DNA of 64,000 nt from Prorocentrum cordatum (GCA_963575745.1 CAUYUJ010017837.1:675190-739189); one strand, 5' to 3'; counted from the first letter of the stretch, positions 33,174-42,787 are shown. The notes: generated from the letters alone by a model not told the origin. Numbers and translations: made by a program.

Positions 33174-33590
33174 GGCACAGGAAGTCGTGATCCTCAGCCA
33201 TGCTGATCCTGTGGGAGAAGCGCGGGACCGAGTTCGCGGCGTGACCCTCGTCCACGGGCCACCTCTGCGCCACCTGCGCCACGGCCTCTTCCAGCTCCTG
33301 CGGGCTCGGCGGCGAGCCAAGCCTCAGCGGAGTGTCCGGGGTGCGCAGCGGCGACGGCAGCGGCGCGGTGGGCAGGCCCAGGGGCGAGCGCGGCTCCGGC
33401 GGCGTGCCCTGCGGCGTGCGCCGCAGGGCGGGCGTGCCCAGCGGCGTCGGCGGGTGCCGGCTGCCCTGCAGGGGCCCCGGGGCGTCGAGGCCCGCGGACA
33501 GGGGGGTCACGGGCCAGCCCGCCGCCGCGGGCGGCTGGTCGCGCAGGCCCAGCAGCATGGGGCTCGGGGGCTCCAGGTCCTCTCTCGGGG
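33174..33590 (-). CDS. Candidate exon, Pro/Leu-rich N-terminal region of the DeSI-like protein
   Basis: The minus frame has PPSPMLLGLRDQPPAAAGW, a Pro/Arg/Thr-rich linker with repeated TP/SP steps, then a well-behaved PPSPQELEEAVAQVAQRWP helix and FSHRISMAEDHDFLC, where it meets the T2 element. Third positions are strongly G/C. Such a linker upstream of a PPPDE domain is not conserved in the family. SP/TP pairs could be phosphorylation sites (inference). Confidence 0.55.
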
Positions 33591-33703
33591 GGCGGCGGGC
33601 AAGGGGGGGGAGGCGAGGATGAGAAGGCCTGCTCCCGAGGCGGCGGGGCTTCTTAGAAGGCCCGCGCCTCCTCGCTTCCCCCGGGCTTGCCGCCGATTCC
33701 GAA

Positions 33704-33752
33704 AGGAGGAGGAGGAGGAGGAGGAGGAGGAGGAGGAGGAGGAGGAGGAGGA
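33704..33752. repeat. (GGA)n microsatellite
   Basis: GAG triplets, intronic. Confidence 0.9.
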
Positions 33753-33894
33753 GGCCAATGCCGCTGGCCGCAGAGCTCACCTCCTGGCCCCTCAGGGGCC
33801 CATCCTGGCCTGCAGCCTCGACCCGCCGTGGGGACGAGGACGAGCGGTGTCGGCATAACCTTCTCCTCCCCTGAGGTCATCCTCTCGGCTACAC

Positions 33895-34070
33895 GCAAGA
33901 ATGACCCTGGGCAAGAGATCAACCTTTGGTGCGCGGCTCGGGGAGCCGCCGGGGGGGGGGGGGGGGGGCAAACCCAAGCGCGCAAGCCGCTGCTACCGCA
34001 TCGTATTTGGAAATCGGGGGACCCCAGTGGGCCCGCTCTCAAGGCCACCCCAGCGAAAGGTCACTCTTCC
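33895..34070. mobile_element. TIR element, family T3 copy B (176 bp)
   Basis: Begins GCAAGAATGACC and ends GGTCACTCTTCC. Shares interior blocks with 4079-4245. A run of about 18 G lies in the middle. Confidence 0.75.
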
Positions 34071-34164
34071 GTGAAGTAGGAGGGCGCTTGAAGTAGATTG
34101 GGATCTGGGAATCCAGAAATACATCCTTTCAACGACCGGCGTGAGATCTTTTCTCAAAACAGGG

Positions 34165-34313
34165 CTAGGATCGGGATAAATCGCTGCAGAGCGTTCCGGA
34201 GCGCTCTCAGAGCGTTCCGGAACGCTCTGGAGCGGCCGCGGCGCCCAATACATCCTCCAAACCCGCCGATTCTCAAAGATTTCGAGTTATCCCGATCCGA
34301 TTTTGTCCCGATC
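34165..34313. mobile_element. TIR element, family T4 copy 1 (about 150 bp)
   Basis: Ends ctaGGATCGGGATAAAT and the inverse TTTTGTCCCGATC. The interior contains palindromic GAGCGTTCCGGAACGCTC-type units. Copy 2 at 34611-34760 is in the opposite orientation. Confidence 0.7.
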
Positions 34314-34355
34314 TTCGCATCGTTTGATATTTCTCCTCCCCTGAGATCATCCTCT

Positions 34356-34600
34356 ATCAGGGACAGCGGCGCCGTGGTGTGCTGGCCGGCGCTGCTGCCC
34401 GCCGCGGGCGCGCCCGCGGCCCTGGAGTCTGCCAGCGACCCGAGGTCGCTGCGGCTGCTGCCGCTGCTGCTGGAGGTGCTGCTGCGGCTGCTGCGGCTGC
34501 TGCTGCTCCTGCGGGCATGGGGGGACTTGTTCGCACCCACCGTCTGCGGGGGGAGATCTCTGGGGACCTCGGCAGGCGTTGGATATGGCACAGTTGTGGA
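34356..34600 (-). CDS. Candidate exon, Ser/Arg-rich N-terminal region of the DeSI-like protein
   Basis: The minus frame reads AEVPRDLPPQTVGANKSPHA, then a Ser/Arg-rich stretch (SSSSRSSRSSTSSSSGSSRS), SDLGSLADSRAAGAPAAG and APLSLIEDDLRG, where it runs into the 25-bp direct repeat. Coding-like composition with G/C third positions. I infer that it belongs to the DeSI-like gene because it is next upstream on the same strand. Confidence 0.5.
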
Positions 34601-34610
34601 AGACGAAGCC

Positions 34611-34760
34611 AGGACGAGGATAAATTCGGGTAAGGATCAGCGACGATCTCTGAAATCTGGCCGCTCTGGAAGATGCATCGGGCGCCGTGGCCTTCTCAGA
34701 GCGCTCCAGAACGCTCTGAGAGCGTTCTGGAACGCTCTGGCACTGATCTGTCCTCGTCCT
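34611..34760. mobile_element. TIR element, family T4 copy 2 (150 bp), inverted relative to copy 1
   Basis: Begins AGGACGAGGATAAAT and ends with the near-inverse (gatctgtcctcgtcct). It shares the gatgcatcgggcgccg block and the paired GAGCG(T/C)TC(C/T)(A/G)GAACGCTC units with the reverse complement of copy 1. Confidence 0.7.
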
Positions 34761-34918
34761 ACAGTCGGACTTGACTGCTGGGGAGGACACGCGACAGGAC
34801 AAAAAACCCTCCCGAGGGCCACACTGCCATGAGAATGCGAGAAGGCAGGGGTCGCGAGGCACATGACACAATGGCACCCTTGATCTGGCAGGGTCGACGT
34901 ACTAATCAGGGCCGACTG

Positions 34919-35087
34919 TACACCCTGCGAAATGCTTAAGAAATCATGGGTTAAGAAATTCATAGTCTCAGAACTTGAATAAAAACCCAACATTTCCATT
35001 AAAATCTGAAGATTTGCATTGAGACGTTAAGAATAATCGAGACTATGGCCGAAAACTTAAGTTTTCTTGAGCATCGCCTAAGGTGTA
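34919..35087. mobile_element. TIR element, family T1 copy 2 (169 bp with flanking TA)
   Basis: TA-flanked, begins CACCCTGCGAAATGCTTAAG and ends GAGCATCGCCTAAGGTG. It differs from copy 1 at only a few positions. Confidence 0.9.
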
Positions 35088-35339
35088 CGGCATCGCGAGA
35101 AATAGCGACCAGAGTCGTACGCCCTATCGGCTCGCGGCCTTTTTTCGGGCCGGACCGATCTGTGATGGTCCCAGGCCCCCAGACTGGGCGAAAACGCCCG
35201 CCGAGAATCGCAACGCCTGGACCTCCAGGAAGAGCGGCCCCCCAGGCGGAGGGCATAGCCAAGCCCCAGCCCCCGATCCTGCTGCTTGGAGCAGGCATGG
35301 CGAGGACCGCTGCTGCCGCCCTTTGGCGGCGCGCAGAAG

Positions 35340-35460
35340 GGAGTATGGGGGCGAGGGGGACGGTTTCTTAGAAGGAGGCCGCTTCTTAAAAGGCGCCGGC
35401 CCTACATCTCCAGATAAGGCCCGCGCCTTCTCAGAGGCAGCCTCCTTCTAAGAAGCCTTC
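35340..35460. repeat. CTTCTCAGAAGGC-type palindrome cluster
   Basis: Short palindromes around cttcttagaagg / ccttctcagaggc. Similar clusters occur at 33610-33680, 37075-37225, 39115-39190 and 39560-39615. Possibly another short inverted-repeat family, but copy ends are unclear. Confidence 0.45.
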
Positions 35461-35471
35461 CCCCCTACCCC

Positions 35472-35627
35472 TGCCTGACTACAACCCAACCCGAAGTGAC
35501 CCTTGGGCTCGTCGATTTGCGGTGCGGTGGGCACTCCAGAACATCGAGGGAGCACGATGAAACCCGTACACCCCTCAACCCGAAACTTGGAGTGGTCTAG
35601 GGCCTTCGGGTTGGGTGGGGGTGGCTA
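35472..35627. mobile_element. TIR element, family T2 copy 2 (about 155 bp)
   Basis: Left ctacaacccaacccgaag and right its inverse (cttcgggttgggtgggggtgg). It shares the aagtg(a)cc...gggc block and the 'acatc(g/a)agg' centre with 33017-33173. Confidence 0.65.
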
Positions 35628-36395
35628 GGAGGAGGAGGAGGAGGAGGAGGAGGAGGAGGAGGAGGTGGAGGAGAAGAGCTGGAGCGGCGGAGGAGGAGGG
35701 GACGAGGCGGTGGGGGCGGAGGCGGGGAGGAGGGGAGGAGGAGGTGGAGGAGAGGAGGAGGTGGAGGAGGGAGGAGGAGGAGGCGGAGGGGCGGAGGCGA
35801 GGTGGCAGGAGGAGGAGGAGGAGGAGAGGAGGAGAGGAGGCGGAGGAGGAGGGGAGGAGGAGGAGGAGGAGGAGGAGGAGGTGGAGGAGGAGGCGTGAGG
35901 AGACGGAGGGGGCGGAGGGGAGGAGGCGAGGAGGGGAGGAGGGGAGGAGGAGGAGGAGGAGGAGGGGAGGAGGAGGAGGAGGCAGGAGGAGGAGGAGGAG
36001 GAGGAGGAGGGGGGAGGAGGCGGAGGAGGCGGAGGAGGAGGCGGAGGGGTGGAGCGGCGGTTAAGAGGGGGCGGAGGGAGGAGCTGAGGAGGAGGAGGCG
36101 GAGAGGAGGCGGAGGAGGAGGAGGCGGAGAGGGGCGGAGGAGGAGGAGAGGAGGCGGAGAGGCAAGAGGAGGAGGATGGCAGAGGAGGAGGCAGAGGAGG
36201 AGCGGAGGTGGAGGAGGTGCAGGAGGGGGGGGAGGAGGATTGGGGGCGGTGGAGGCGGAGGCGGAGGCAGTGGAAGAGGCGGAGGAGGCGGAGGAGGAGG
36301 AGAAGGGAGGAGGGGAGGAGGGGGGAGGAGGAGGAGAAGGGAGGAGGAAGGAGGAGGAGAAAAAGGAGGGGGAGGCGGAGGGGGAGGAGTGGCTA
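35627..36395. repeat. Large (GGA)n / GGC-interrupted array (770 bp)
   Basis: GGAGGAGGA with many GGC, GGT and AGAG interruptions. Long Glu/Gly/Arg or Pro/Leu/Ser frames on both strands are artefacts of the repeat. Confidence 0.95.
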
Positions 36396-36654
36396 CCCCC
36401 CCGTGCGCGCGGCCGACTAGCTTCCCGCGCGGGCGGCGCGCTGGCGCCGCGGCGCCGCCGCGGGCCCCTCCGCGGCGAGCCGGCCACGGCGGAGCCCACG
36501 GCCCATGGTGCGCGCGGGGGCCCCGCGGAGGCGCCGATGCACCCCCCCGCGGCGCGCCTCGGGGGCGCGAGCCAGCCCGGCTGACCGCGAGCGCCACGAG
36601 CGTTGGCCCACGAGGTTTCAGAGAAGGGAAACTGGGACACACAAATAAATACAC

Positions 36655-36750
36655 ACAAATAAAAAGATTCCCCATATTTTCCTATATTTTCTGGGTTTTT
36701 GTCTTCCCCACCACTTCCCATATTTTCCCATATTTTCTGGGAAATCGAGG
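36655..36750. repeat. CCCATATTTTC repeats
   Basis: Several copies of cccatattttccc / ctatattttctggg in an AT-rich island. Confidence 0.6.
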
Positions 36751-36867
36751 ATTAATTGTGTCTGTGTGTTTTTTTCCCTCCTGATTCAGAGAAGGATGCC
36801 TCCGATGAGGAGCCCAGGGTCTCGCGACCAGTGGGAGGCCAAACGTGGGCCGCCCACCTCTCCCTGA

Positions 36868-36932
36868 AACACTCAGTCCAGTCGTCCAATCGGTCCAATC
36901 GTCCAATCAGTCCAATCGTCCAATCGCCCAGC
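36868..36932. repeat. GTCCAATC minisatellite
   Basis: Head-to-tail (g)gtccaatcg / cgtccaatca units, about six copies. Confidence 0.7.
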
Positions 36933-37642
36933 AGGCCCTCGAGCGAAAAGCAAACAAACACTCAGGAATGCGCCAGGGTCTGGGCCCCAGGAAGGCGTTC
37001 CTTACCTGATGTCGCCGCCGTAGGTCTTCTCTCTGGGGGTGATCGGCGGCGCGCGGGGAGGGGGAGTGGGGAACGGCCTCCTCGGAAGGGCGGCTAAGCT
37101 TCTCAGAAGGCCTCTGGCCTCTGGAAGGGTTTTCTGCGTCTTCGGGGGAGGCTTAGACAACTTCTCAGGAGGCCCGAGGATTTCGGAGCCTTCTGAGAAG
37201 GCCCGAGGATTTCAGAGCCTCTAACTTCCCCCCCGCGCTGGCCGCCGATTCTTGGGAAGAGGGAAGACAGCTGACCTGAGGGGAATGGCATCGCTAAAAC
37301 AGCTGTACTGTTAGCACCCAGACCGTGCAGCAGGCCAACTCTATAGGGTGTCCTGCGAGTGTGGCCGAAGTTCCGCCGATCGATGTCGACCGAACCAGTC
37401 GACCGGGTATATAGCTGAGGAGAAACGATGGGAGGAGACTGGCTCAGGGGGGAGGGAACGAGCCTGGATCGGTGATAACTACATCGCCGACGGATTCCCT
37501 GTCGGCGGTGAATGAGCGATTTGGAGTCCATGCGTCCCCACCTTAGCGCATGCCCCCCTTACCGTTGCTCCTGAATCAAGGGAAGCATGGCGCCCCCGAT
37601 CACGGGCAGTGTGGTGTGGCACTTCCGCACGGACACGAGACC

Positions 37643-37921
37643 TCAGCTCGGGGATCTACGCTGGGGGGGGGGCGTGCATCTTCGGCTGGGGTGTGTCAGA
37701 AGAGCACCTTGGGGGATGGTCTCCACGAGTTCCCAGTCTTTTCTGAGCGGCCTGATTTTGGGGGCGATGAATCGCTGGCGATGGGCAGCTCCCAAAGTCC
37801 CCAACCCTTTGGATTGGGCGCCCCGGGCTTCGAAAGATTCCGGGTGGGTAGCCTCCGCCCCCAGACCTCCGACGCCTTGAATTTTTCTCTGGGACTGGCT
37901 TTTCATCCTGAGTGTATGCAC
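37643..37921 (-). CDS. Candidate exon, unknown
   Basis: The minus frame contains GLGAEATHPESFEARGAQSK and RFIAPKIRPLRKDWELVETI followed by PQGALL, with balanced composition unlike the neighbouring frames. No domain recognised; splice sites not determined. Confidence 0.3.
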   Translation of the reverse strand: MHTLRMKSQSQRKIQGVGGLGAEATHPESFEARGAQSKGLGTLGAAHRQRFIAPKIRPLRKDWELVETIPQGALLTHPSRRCTPPPQRRSPS

Positions 37922-38273
37922 TTCTCGATACGCCCGTGTACAGCCACGGAGAGATGGAGTGGCAGAGGGCGAGGCACTGACCTACTCGCCTAGATCCTGA
38001 GGGGGGACAGCTTTCGACCCCACCTCCTCCTGGAAAGACAGGCATGCGCCGCCGAGGCGGATGAGGGTGTGACGAGCTCCCGAAGCCCCGCACCCACCGT
38101 GTGAAGCAAGGCTCGAGCGACACCTTGTTTTTCGTTGTCGTTTTGCTGCCGCTTTTCTCCGCTCTGTCTCTGTCCCGCCCCTGCTGCGAGACGAGGCATC
38201 CAAACGAGAACGGCCCACGAGAGATCGCCAGAACGCTGCTCAGCTCGAGCCCTGGTGTGAAGAGAGGGGCCGT

Positions 38274-38543
38274 GGCCTCCAAAGCCACCATCATCGGGCC
38301 TGCCCCCACCCATAGCAGGTCAGGGCTCCTCAGCGCCATCAGCCTGCCCCATCGGCGTGGGGCGGCCTCCAAAGCCACCATCGTCGGGCCTGCCCCCACC
38401 CATAGCAGGTCAGGGCTCCTCAGCGCCATCAGCCTGCCCCATCGGCGTGGGGCGGCCTCCAAAGCCACCATCATCGGGCCTGCCCCCACCCATAGCAGGT
38501 CAGGGCTCCTCAGCGCCATCAGCCTGCCCCATCGGCGTGGGGC
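38274..38543. repeat. 90-bp tandem repeat, 3 copies
   Basis: A 90-bp unit beginning at 38281 (aaagccaccatcatcggg) recurs at 38371 and 38461 with one or two changes. 90 is a multiple of three, so both strands have repeated 30-residue frames; neither is clearly coding. A T1 element is inserted immediately after the third copy. Confidence 0.95.
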
Positions 38544-38545
38544 TA

Positions 38546-38714
38546 TACACCCTGCGAAATGCTTTAGAAATCATGGGTTAAGAAATTCATAGTCTCAGAA
38601 TTTGAATAAAAACCCAGAGTGTCTAGTCAAATCTTAGGATTTACATTGAAACGTTAAGAATAATCGAGACTCTGGCCGAAAACTTGGGTTTTCTTAAGCA
38701 TCGCCTAAGGTGTA
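38546..38714. mobile_element. TIR element, family T1 copy 3 (169 bp with flanking TA)
   Basis: TA-flanked, begins CACCCTGCGAAATGC, ends CTTAAGCATCGCCTAAGGTG. Same length as the other two copies, with a few substitutions. Confidence 0.9.
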
Positions 38715-38719
38715 GATGC

Positions 38720-38985
38720 CGCGAAGCCCCAGAGAGGGCATCCAACTTCCCGTCCAGGGGGCGAGCTGTCGGACAGCGAGCCCGAGGCTCTCCCGAGTGG
38801 GGATGGGGGCAGGCCTCCGGCTGCTGACAGGAAGGGAGGGAGTCCGAAGCCCCCCCCCCTGTTTCGGCGGCGGGCCCGGGGGGGAGAAGCGGAAGCCCTC
38901 CTTCCCTAAGGGCTTGTCGACTTTTCGCCAATCGACTTGTGAGAATCGAGCCAGATAAACCCAGGTAAATGCAGATAAATCGAGG
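38720..38985 (-). CDS. Weak candidate exon
   Basis: The minus frame reads SRQALREGGLPLLPPGPAAE, then SDSLPSCQQPEACPHPHSGE and PLDGKLDALSGAS, meeting the T1 element at 38714. Composition is plausible for coding. No domain. Confidence 0.25.
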
Positions 38986-39036
38986 TAAATCCATGTAAAT
39001 CTAGATAAATCTGGGTAAATCCAGGTAAATCCAGAG
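38950..39036. repeat. GTAAATCCAG / GATAAATC minisatellite
   Basis: About nine head-to-tail 9-10-bp units (aggtaaatcc, agataaatcg). Confidence 0.85.
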
Positions 39037-39189
39037 ATCTCCAGGGAAAGCTCGAGCACTTCGCGGCCGCTCCAGCGCGAGTCGAAGGACGGCAGAAGTC
39101 GTTAAGCCTTTAACGACTCCTCTCGGAAGGCTCGGAAGTTCCCGGGCCTTCTGAAAAGTTTTCGGAGCCTTCCCCGAAGACACGAACAG

Positions 39190-39425
39190 CTTCTCAGGCC
39201 TGGTCAGGATGGACCCCTGTGGGACTCGTGGGGACTTTGGGCCGGTTCTGAAAGGTTGGGGGTCCGCGCTGGGTCGTGGGGCCTGGAACGGTCTTGGGTT
39301 TTCCCGGGGCCGTCGTCGGGCTCCTGGGGCCTCTGGTGGAGCCTCGTGAGGCGTCCTGGGGGGTTCTTGGGGGGGCCTCGGGGGCCGTGTCGGGGGCCTG
39401 CTGATGGTGTCGGGGGCCACAGAGT
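39190..39425. repeat. Degenerate GGTCTTGGGG / CTGGGGGCCTC repeats
   Basis: Inverse-oriented form of the CCCAAGAGG-type tract. Confidence 0.55.
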
Positions 39426-40288
39426 GGGAGAGCGCGGGCCACCCAAGTATTTCCTTTCGAGTCTTCCCTTGGGGGCTCGAAGGCTGTCTGGAGGCGATGG
39501 CGGTTCCGGCTTCCAGCTGCCCCGCCCTTCCCTTCCAAGGGTCGGCGGCGAGCGAGTGAAGAGGTAAGACGGAGAAGGCCTTCTCAGAAGGCGGCGGGGC
39601 TTCTCAGAAGCCATCGCCTCTGGCGTCGGGGTTCTTTGCTCATGACGACGTCGCGCCCTGGAGAGGAACGCAGGCAGCTGGAGACGAGCTGTGGCTCGGA
39701 AGCGGCCCTGACCGCTCCGCCTTGCACGGCTCATCGCCGCAGCTCGCGCGCGCGTTCTTTTTTGGAGAGGGGCCGTGTTTTGGGGAGCGGCTCTGCTCTC
39801 TCGCCTGCTGGCTTCTCGCACGACGAGGAGCAGGTCGAAGAATTCGGCCACCGTGCTACAGCTGCTACCATAAGGAACGTGGAAGAAGGAATACCCCGAT
39901 CGAAAGGACAATCAAACCTACACGAATGCTGATGCGTTTTGCGTGCCAACCGCAAGTAACTTCGCCCTCAATGGGCTGTTTAACCTGAATTGTACTGCGC
40001 AGAAGCATCGGATAAAGGTCAAGCGAAGAGCCCTGGAGGGCGAAAGGTACCTGCGCGGGGAGGTTCGGCTATGCATCGCCCATAAATCTGCGGCAGGCCG
40101 CCGATAGCGAACCCGCACGTTCCTAGGCGGTGTGGGCTATCAGGCCCCTATCGGCGATTAAGGGGCGTCTGGGAGTCGACGCAGTCCCCCCGAGCCTATA
40201 ATCATCGCGCGACCAAGAAGGAACGTTGAATCCGCCGACCCTGTCGGCGTGTGGAAGACGCATCCCGGTGTCGTCGTCTTGCGTGGAT

Positions 40289-40289
40289 C

Positions 40290-40344
<55 letters not shown>

Positions 40345-40353
40345 TCGTCGTCG
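40289..40353. repeat. (CGT)n microsatellite
   Basis: CGTCGT triplets with one CAT. Confidence 0.95.
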
Positions 40354-40469
40354 CACGAAAAAAGGAAATCGAACACGAAACAAAAGAAAACCGTAGTCGT
40401 GGCGAAGCCCCTCCCTACCCTCCCCACCGGGGAAGGGGGGTGGGGGGCAGATACGCATCCCCCCAGACA

Positions 40470-41049
40470 ACACTCTCCCTCCCCCTCCCCCTCCTCCTCC
40501 TCCTCCTCCTCCTCCTCCTCCTCCTCCTCCTCCTCCTCCTCCTCCTCCTCCTCCCTCTCCTCCTCCTCTTCCTCCTCCTCTTCCTCCTCCTCCTCCTCCT
40601 CCTCCTCCTCCTCCTCCTCCTCCTCCTCTTCCTCCTCCTCCCTCCTCCTCCTCCTCCTCCCTCCTCCTCCTCCTCCTCCTCCTCCTCCTCCTCCTCTCCT
40701 CCTCCTCCTCCCCCCTTTTCCTCCTCCTTCCTCCTCTTCTTCCTCCTCCTCCTCCTCCCTCCTCCTCCTCCCTCCTCCTCCTCCTCCTCCCCCTCCTCCT
40801 CCTCCTCCTGCTTCTCCTTCTCCTCCTCCTCCCTCCTCCTCCTCCCTCCTCCTCCTCCTCCTCCTCCTCCTCCCCCTCCTCCCCCTCCCCCTCCTCCCCT
40901 CCTCCTCCTCCTCCTCCTCTTCTCCTCTCCTCCCTCCTCCTCCTCCTCCTCTCTTCTCCTCCTCCTCCTCTCTCCTCCTCTCTCCTCCTCCTCCTCCTCC
41001 TCCTCCTCCTCCTCCCCTTCCTATTCGTGCTCCTCCTCCTCCTCCTCCG
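40470..41049. repeat. Large (CCT)n array (580 bp)
   Basis: CTC/CCT triplets with CTT and CCCT interruptions. Poly-Ser/Pro/Leu frames are artefacts. Confidence 0.95.
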
Positions 41050-41719
41050 CCACGTCTTCATTTGTCCCCGACGTCGTATGACGCATCCCGTCACCCCCGA
41101 GGGCCGAGGTATCCAGGGTCGGCGGCACTGGCCGTAAGGCCTTAGCAATAAGGAGCCAAAGGGGCCTCTCTGTCCACGGCGGACCTCGGCCACGAATGGG
41201 CTCCCCGACACAGATCGGATGAGAGGCCCAGAAGCCAGACGACTCCCGGGTCCAATGTGGTCCTTACTTCAGCGTCTTGGCTGCACGAAGACATGGAGAT
41301 GCCCAGTGGACAGGTACGCAGGCCGTGTCCGGGGGCGAGGCCCGTCAGCGTTTGTGTCGCCGCTGGGCTCGTCGTCGCCCCCTCTCCTTTCTCCTGGCTC
41401 CTTAAGGCGTGGTGGTCTTCCAGCGCAGCGGTCCCCAAGCCCCAGGAGCCGAACGCTGGAAAAGGCCCAACAGGCAAACACCGCGCCTCCACTCTGACAG
41501 AGCGCCGAGATTCCTACCATCACCCGTCCTTCCTCCTCCGCACGCACACCATCAGATTCTTCTTCATCTGGGGCTTCCGAGGCCGCCTAGGGGCCCGTCT
41601 GGGCCCCGTCGAGGCCCTGTGCCCGCCGCTGCCGTTTTTGGCTCTGGGGGCTCCCAGGGCTCTAGACCATCTCACTGTCAGCCGCCCCGCGGGCGGCCGA
41701 GAGCGATCGGGGCAGCTGC

Positions 41720-42077
41720 CCCTTGGCGCTACGCTCTAAAGAAAAAGAGCGAGCTGGTTCACACCGCCGGTGCGGCTCCGCCAGTGGTAGCGGAGCCTTT
41801 TGAGGGAGGCGATACACGGGCGACATCCCCGACAGCGTCGAGGCCATCTATTCAAGGGAGTTCGGCAGCGTCGGGCCGCACAGCTACTCGCGGGAGTTCG
41901 ACGGAGTCGGGCTCAACATCTACTCAGGGGACTTCGACTGGGTCTGGCTCGACATCTACTCCAGGGAGTTCGAGAGCAGCGGGCTCAATGCAAACTTCCA
42001 CTGCCAGTCGCAAGAAGCACCAACAAACTCTCAAGCATCAAAGCGCAACTATATCACAACGGCAGTGGGTAAAGTGA
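41720..42077. other. 36-bp tandem repeat in an open frame
   Basis: From about 41855 to 41992 a 36-bp unit repeats about four times. On the plus strand it reads as a Ser/Thr/Gly-rich 12-residue repeat (SGSTSTQGTSTG), ending at a TGA at 42075; on the minus strand as a VDVEPDPVEVPR-like repeat. Both are open, so I cannot say which, if either, is translated. Confidence 0.4.
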
Positions 42078-42083
42078 GCATGC

Positions 42084-42360
42084 ACGGCCAAACGACACCC
42101 TTCTGGCGACTACACGGGACAGCGTCCCAGCTCTCTAGGGCTCCCAACTTCGCGCTTCGCGCTGCGCGCTGCGCGAAGCGCGAATAACTTCGCGCTCTCG
42201 CGCCGCCCTCCCAAAGGGAGAATAGGAGGACGAGGAGGAGAAGGAGAAGGAACGAGGACCGCGAAGCGCGAAGCGCGAATAACTTCGCGCCCTCGAGGGA
42301 GCCCTGCTCTCCAGGAAACTGCTTTCACGGCCAAGCGAAGCCCTTCTGGCGACACCCGAG
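42084..42360. repeat. About 30-bp direct repeats flanking hairpin-rich DNA
   Basis: cacggccaaacgacacccttctggcgac (42084) recurs in diverged form at 42328. Between them aagcgcgaataacttcgcgc occurs twice (near 42176 and 42269), itself an inverted repeat, giving strong hairpin potential. Confidence 0.6.
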
Positions 42361-42559
42361 GGCGGCGCCGCGGCTCGCCAGGCAACAGACCACTTCCAAC
42401 GCAAGCTAGAAATTGCTCATGTGTAAGAGGCCCTCTGCAATACACTGTGATGGAACAAAGTGTGAACAATCAGAATTTTGTAAGCGACCATTGCCAAACA
42501 CCAGAAACACCATCAGCGCACCAAGCGTAGAAATGCAAATATGAATATAGCAAGGGGTG

Positions 42560-42765
42560 TCTTGCGCCGGCCAGGCTCAGCCACCGCGCCTCCGCAGCCG
42601 CCGGCCTGGCTCCGGGCCAGGCGCGGCCTGTGGCAGCCGCTCCGCCGGCTGCTCGGCCGCCTCCCCAGCGACCCGCTCAGCCGCGAGCTGCTGCTGGGGG
42701 CGGGCGATCTCGCGCCCGAACACCCGCGGGGCCTCCGCCGCCTGCTCGAGTGCTGCGTCCACGCC
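42560..42765 (-). CDS. Spliced-leader-tagged exon, possible retroposed gene fragment
   Basis: Immediately after the leader relic the minus frame reads VDAALEQAAEAPRVFGREIA, then RPQQQLAAERVAGEAAEQPA and ERLPQAAPGPEPGRR, to a TGA. It is Ala/Glu/Arg-rich and helical, with G/C third positions. No ATG is seen near the leader, so the transcript would have been trans-spliced onto an internal exon or the start lost. The plus strand is also open here, so coding status is uncertain. The leader fixes the direction as minus. Confidence 0.45.
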
Positions 42766-42787
42766 CTTGAGCCAAAATGGCTACGGA
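42766..42787 (-). other. Dinoflagellate spliced-leader sequence (genomic relic)
   Basis: On the minus strand the 22 bases are T followed by CCGTAGCCATTTTGGCTCAA and G, an exact match to the dinoflagellate trans-spliced leader (D-CCGUAGCC...CAAG). The next bases are GGCG, not the GT donor expected in an SL RNA gene. This is therefore the footprint of a mature mRNA that was reverse-transcribed and re-inserted. Confidence 0.9.

Larger units (their letters stand above)
33861..34355. repeat. 25-bp direct repeats enclosing two TIR elements
   Basis: The 25-bp sequence at 33861-33885 (beginning ttctcctcccctgaggtcat) recurs at 34331-34355 with one mismatch. Between them lie T3 copy B and T4 copy 1. 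Each copy carries CTCAG|GGG in the minus strand, so either could serve as a splice acceptor. Confidence 0.7.

Noticed and set aside
35597-36721. Long Pro/Ser/Leu-rich minus frame and Glu/Gly/Arg-rich plus frames
   Set aside because: Produced by the GGA/CCT array; no non-repeat domain at either end.
40249-41211. About 290-residue Ser/Pro/Leu or Gly/Arg frames
   Set aside because: Produced by the CCT array at 40470-41049.
42766-42787. Functional spliced-leader RNA gene
   Set aside because: No GT donor after CAAG and no snRNA-like intron; the adjacent sequence is coding-like, so a relic fits better.
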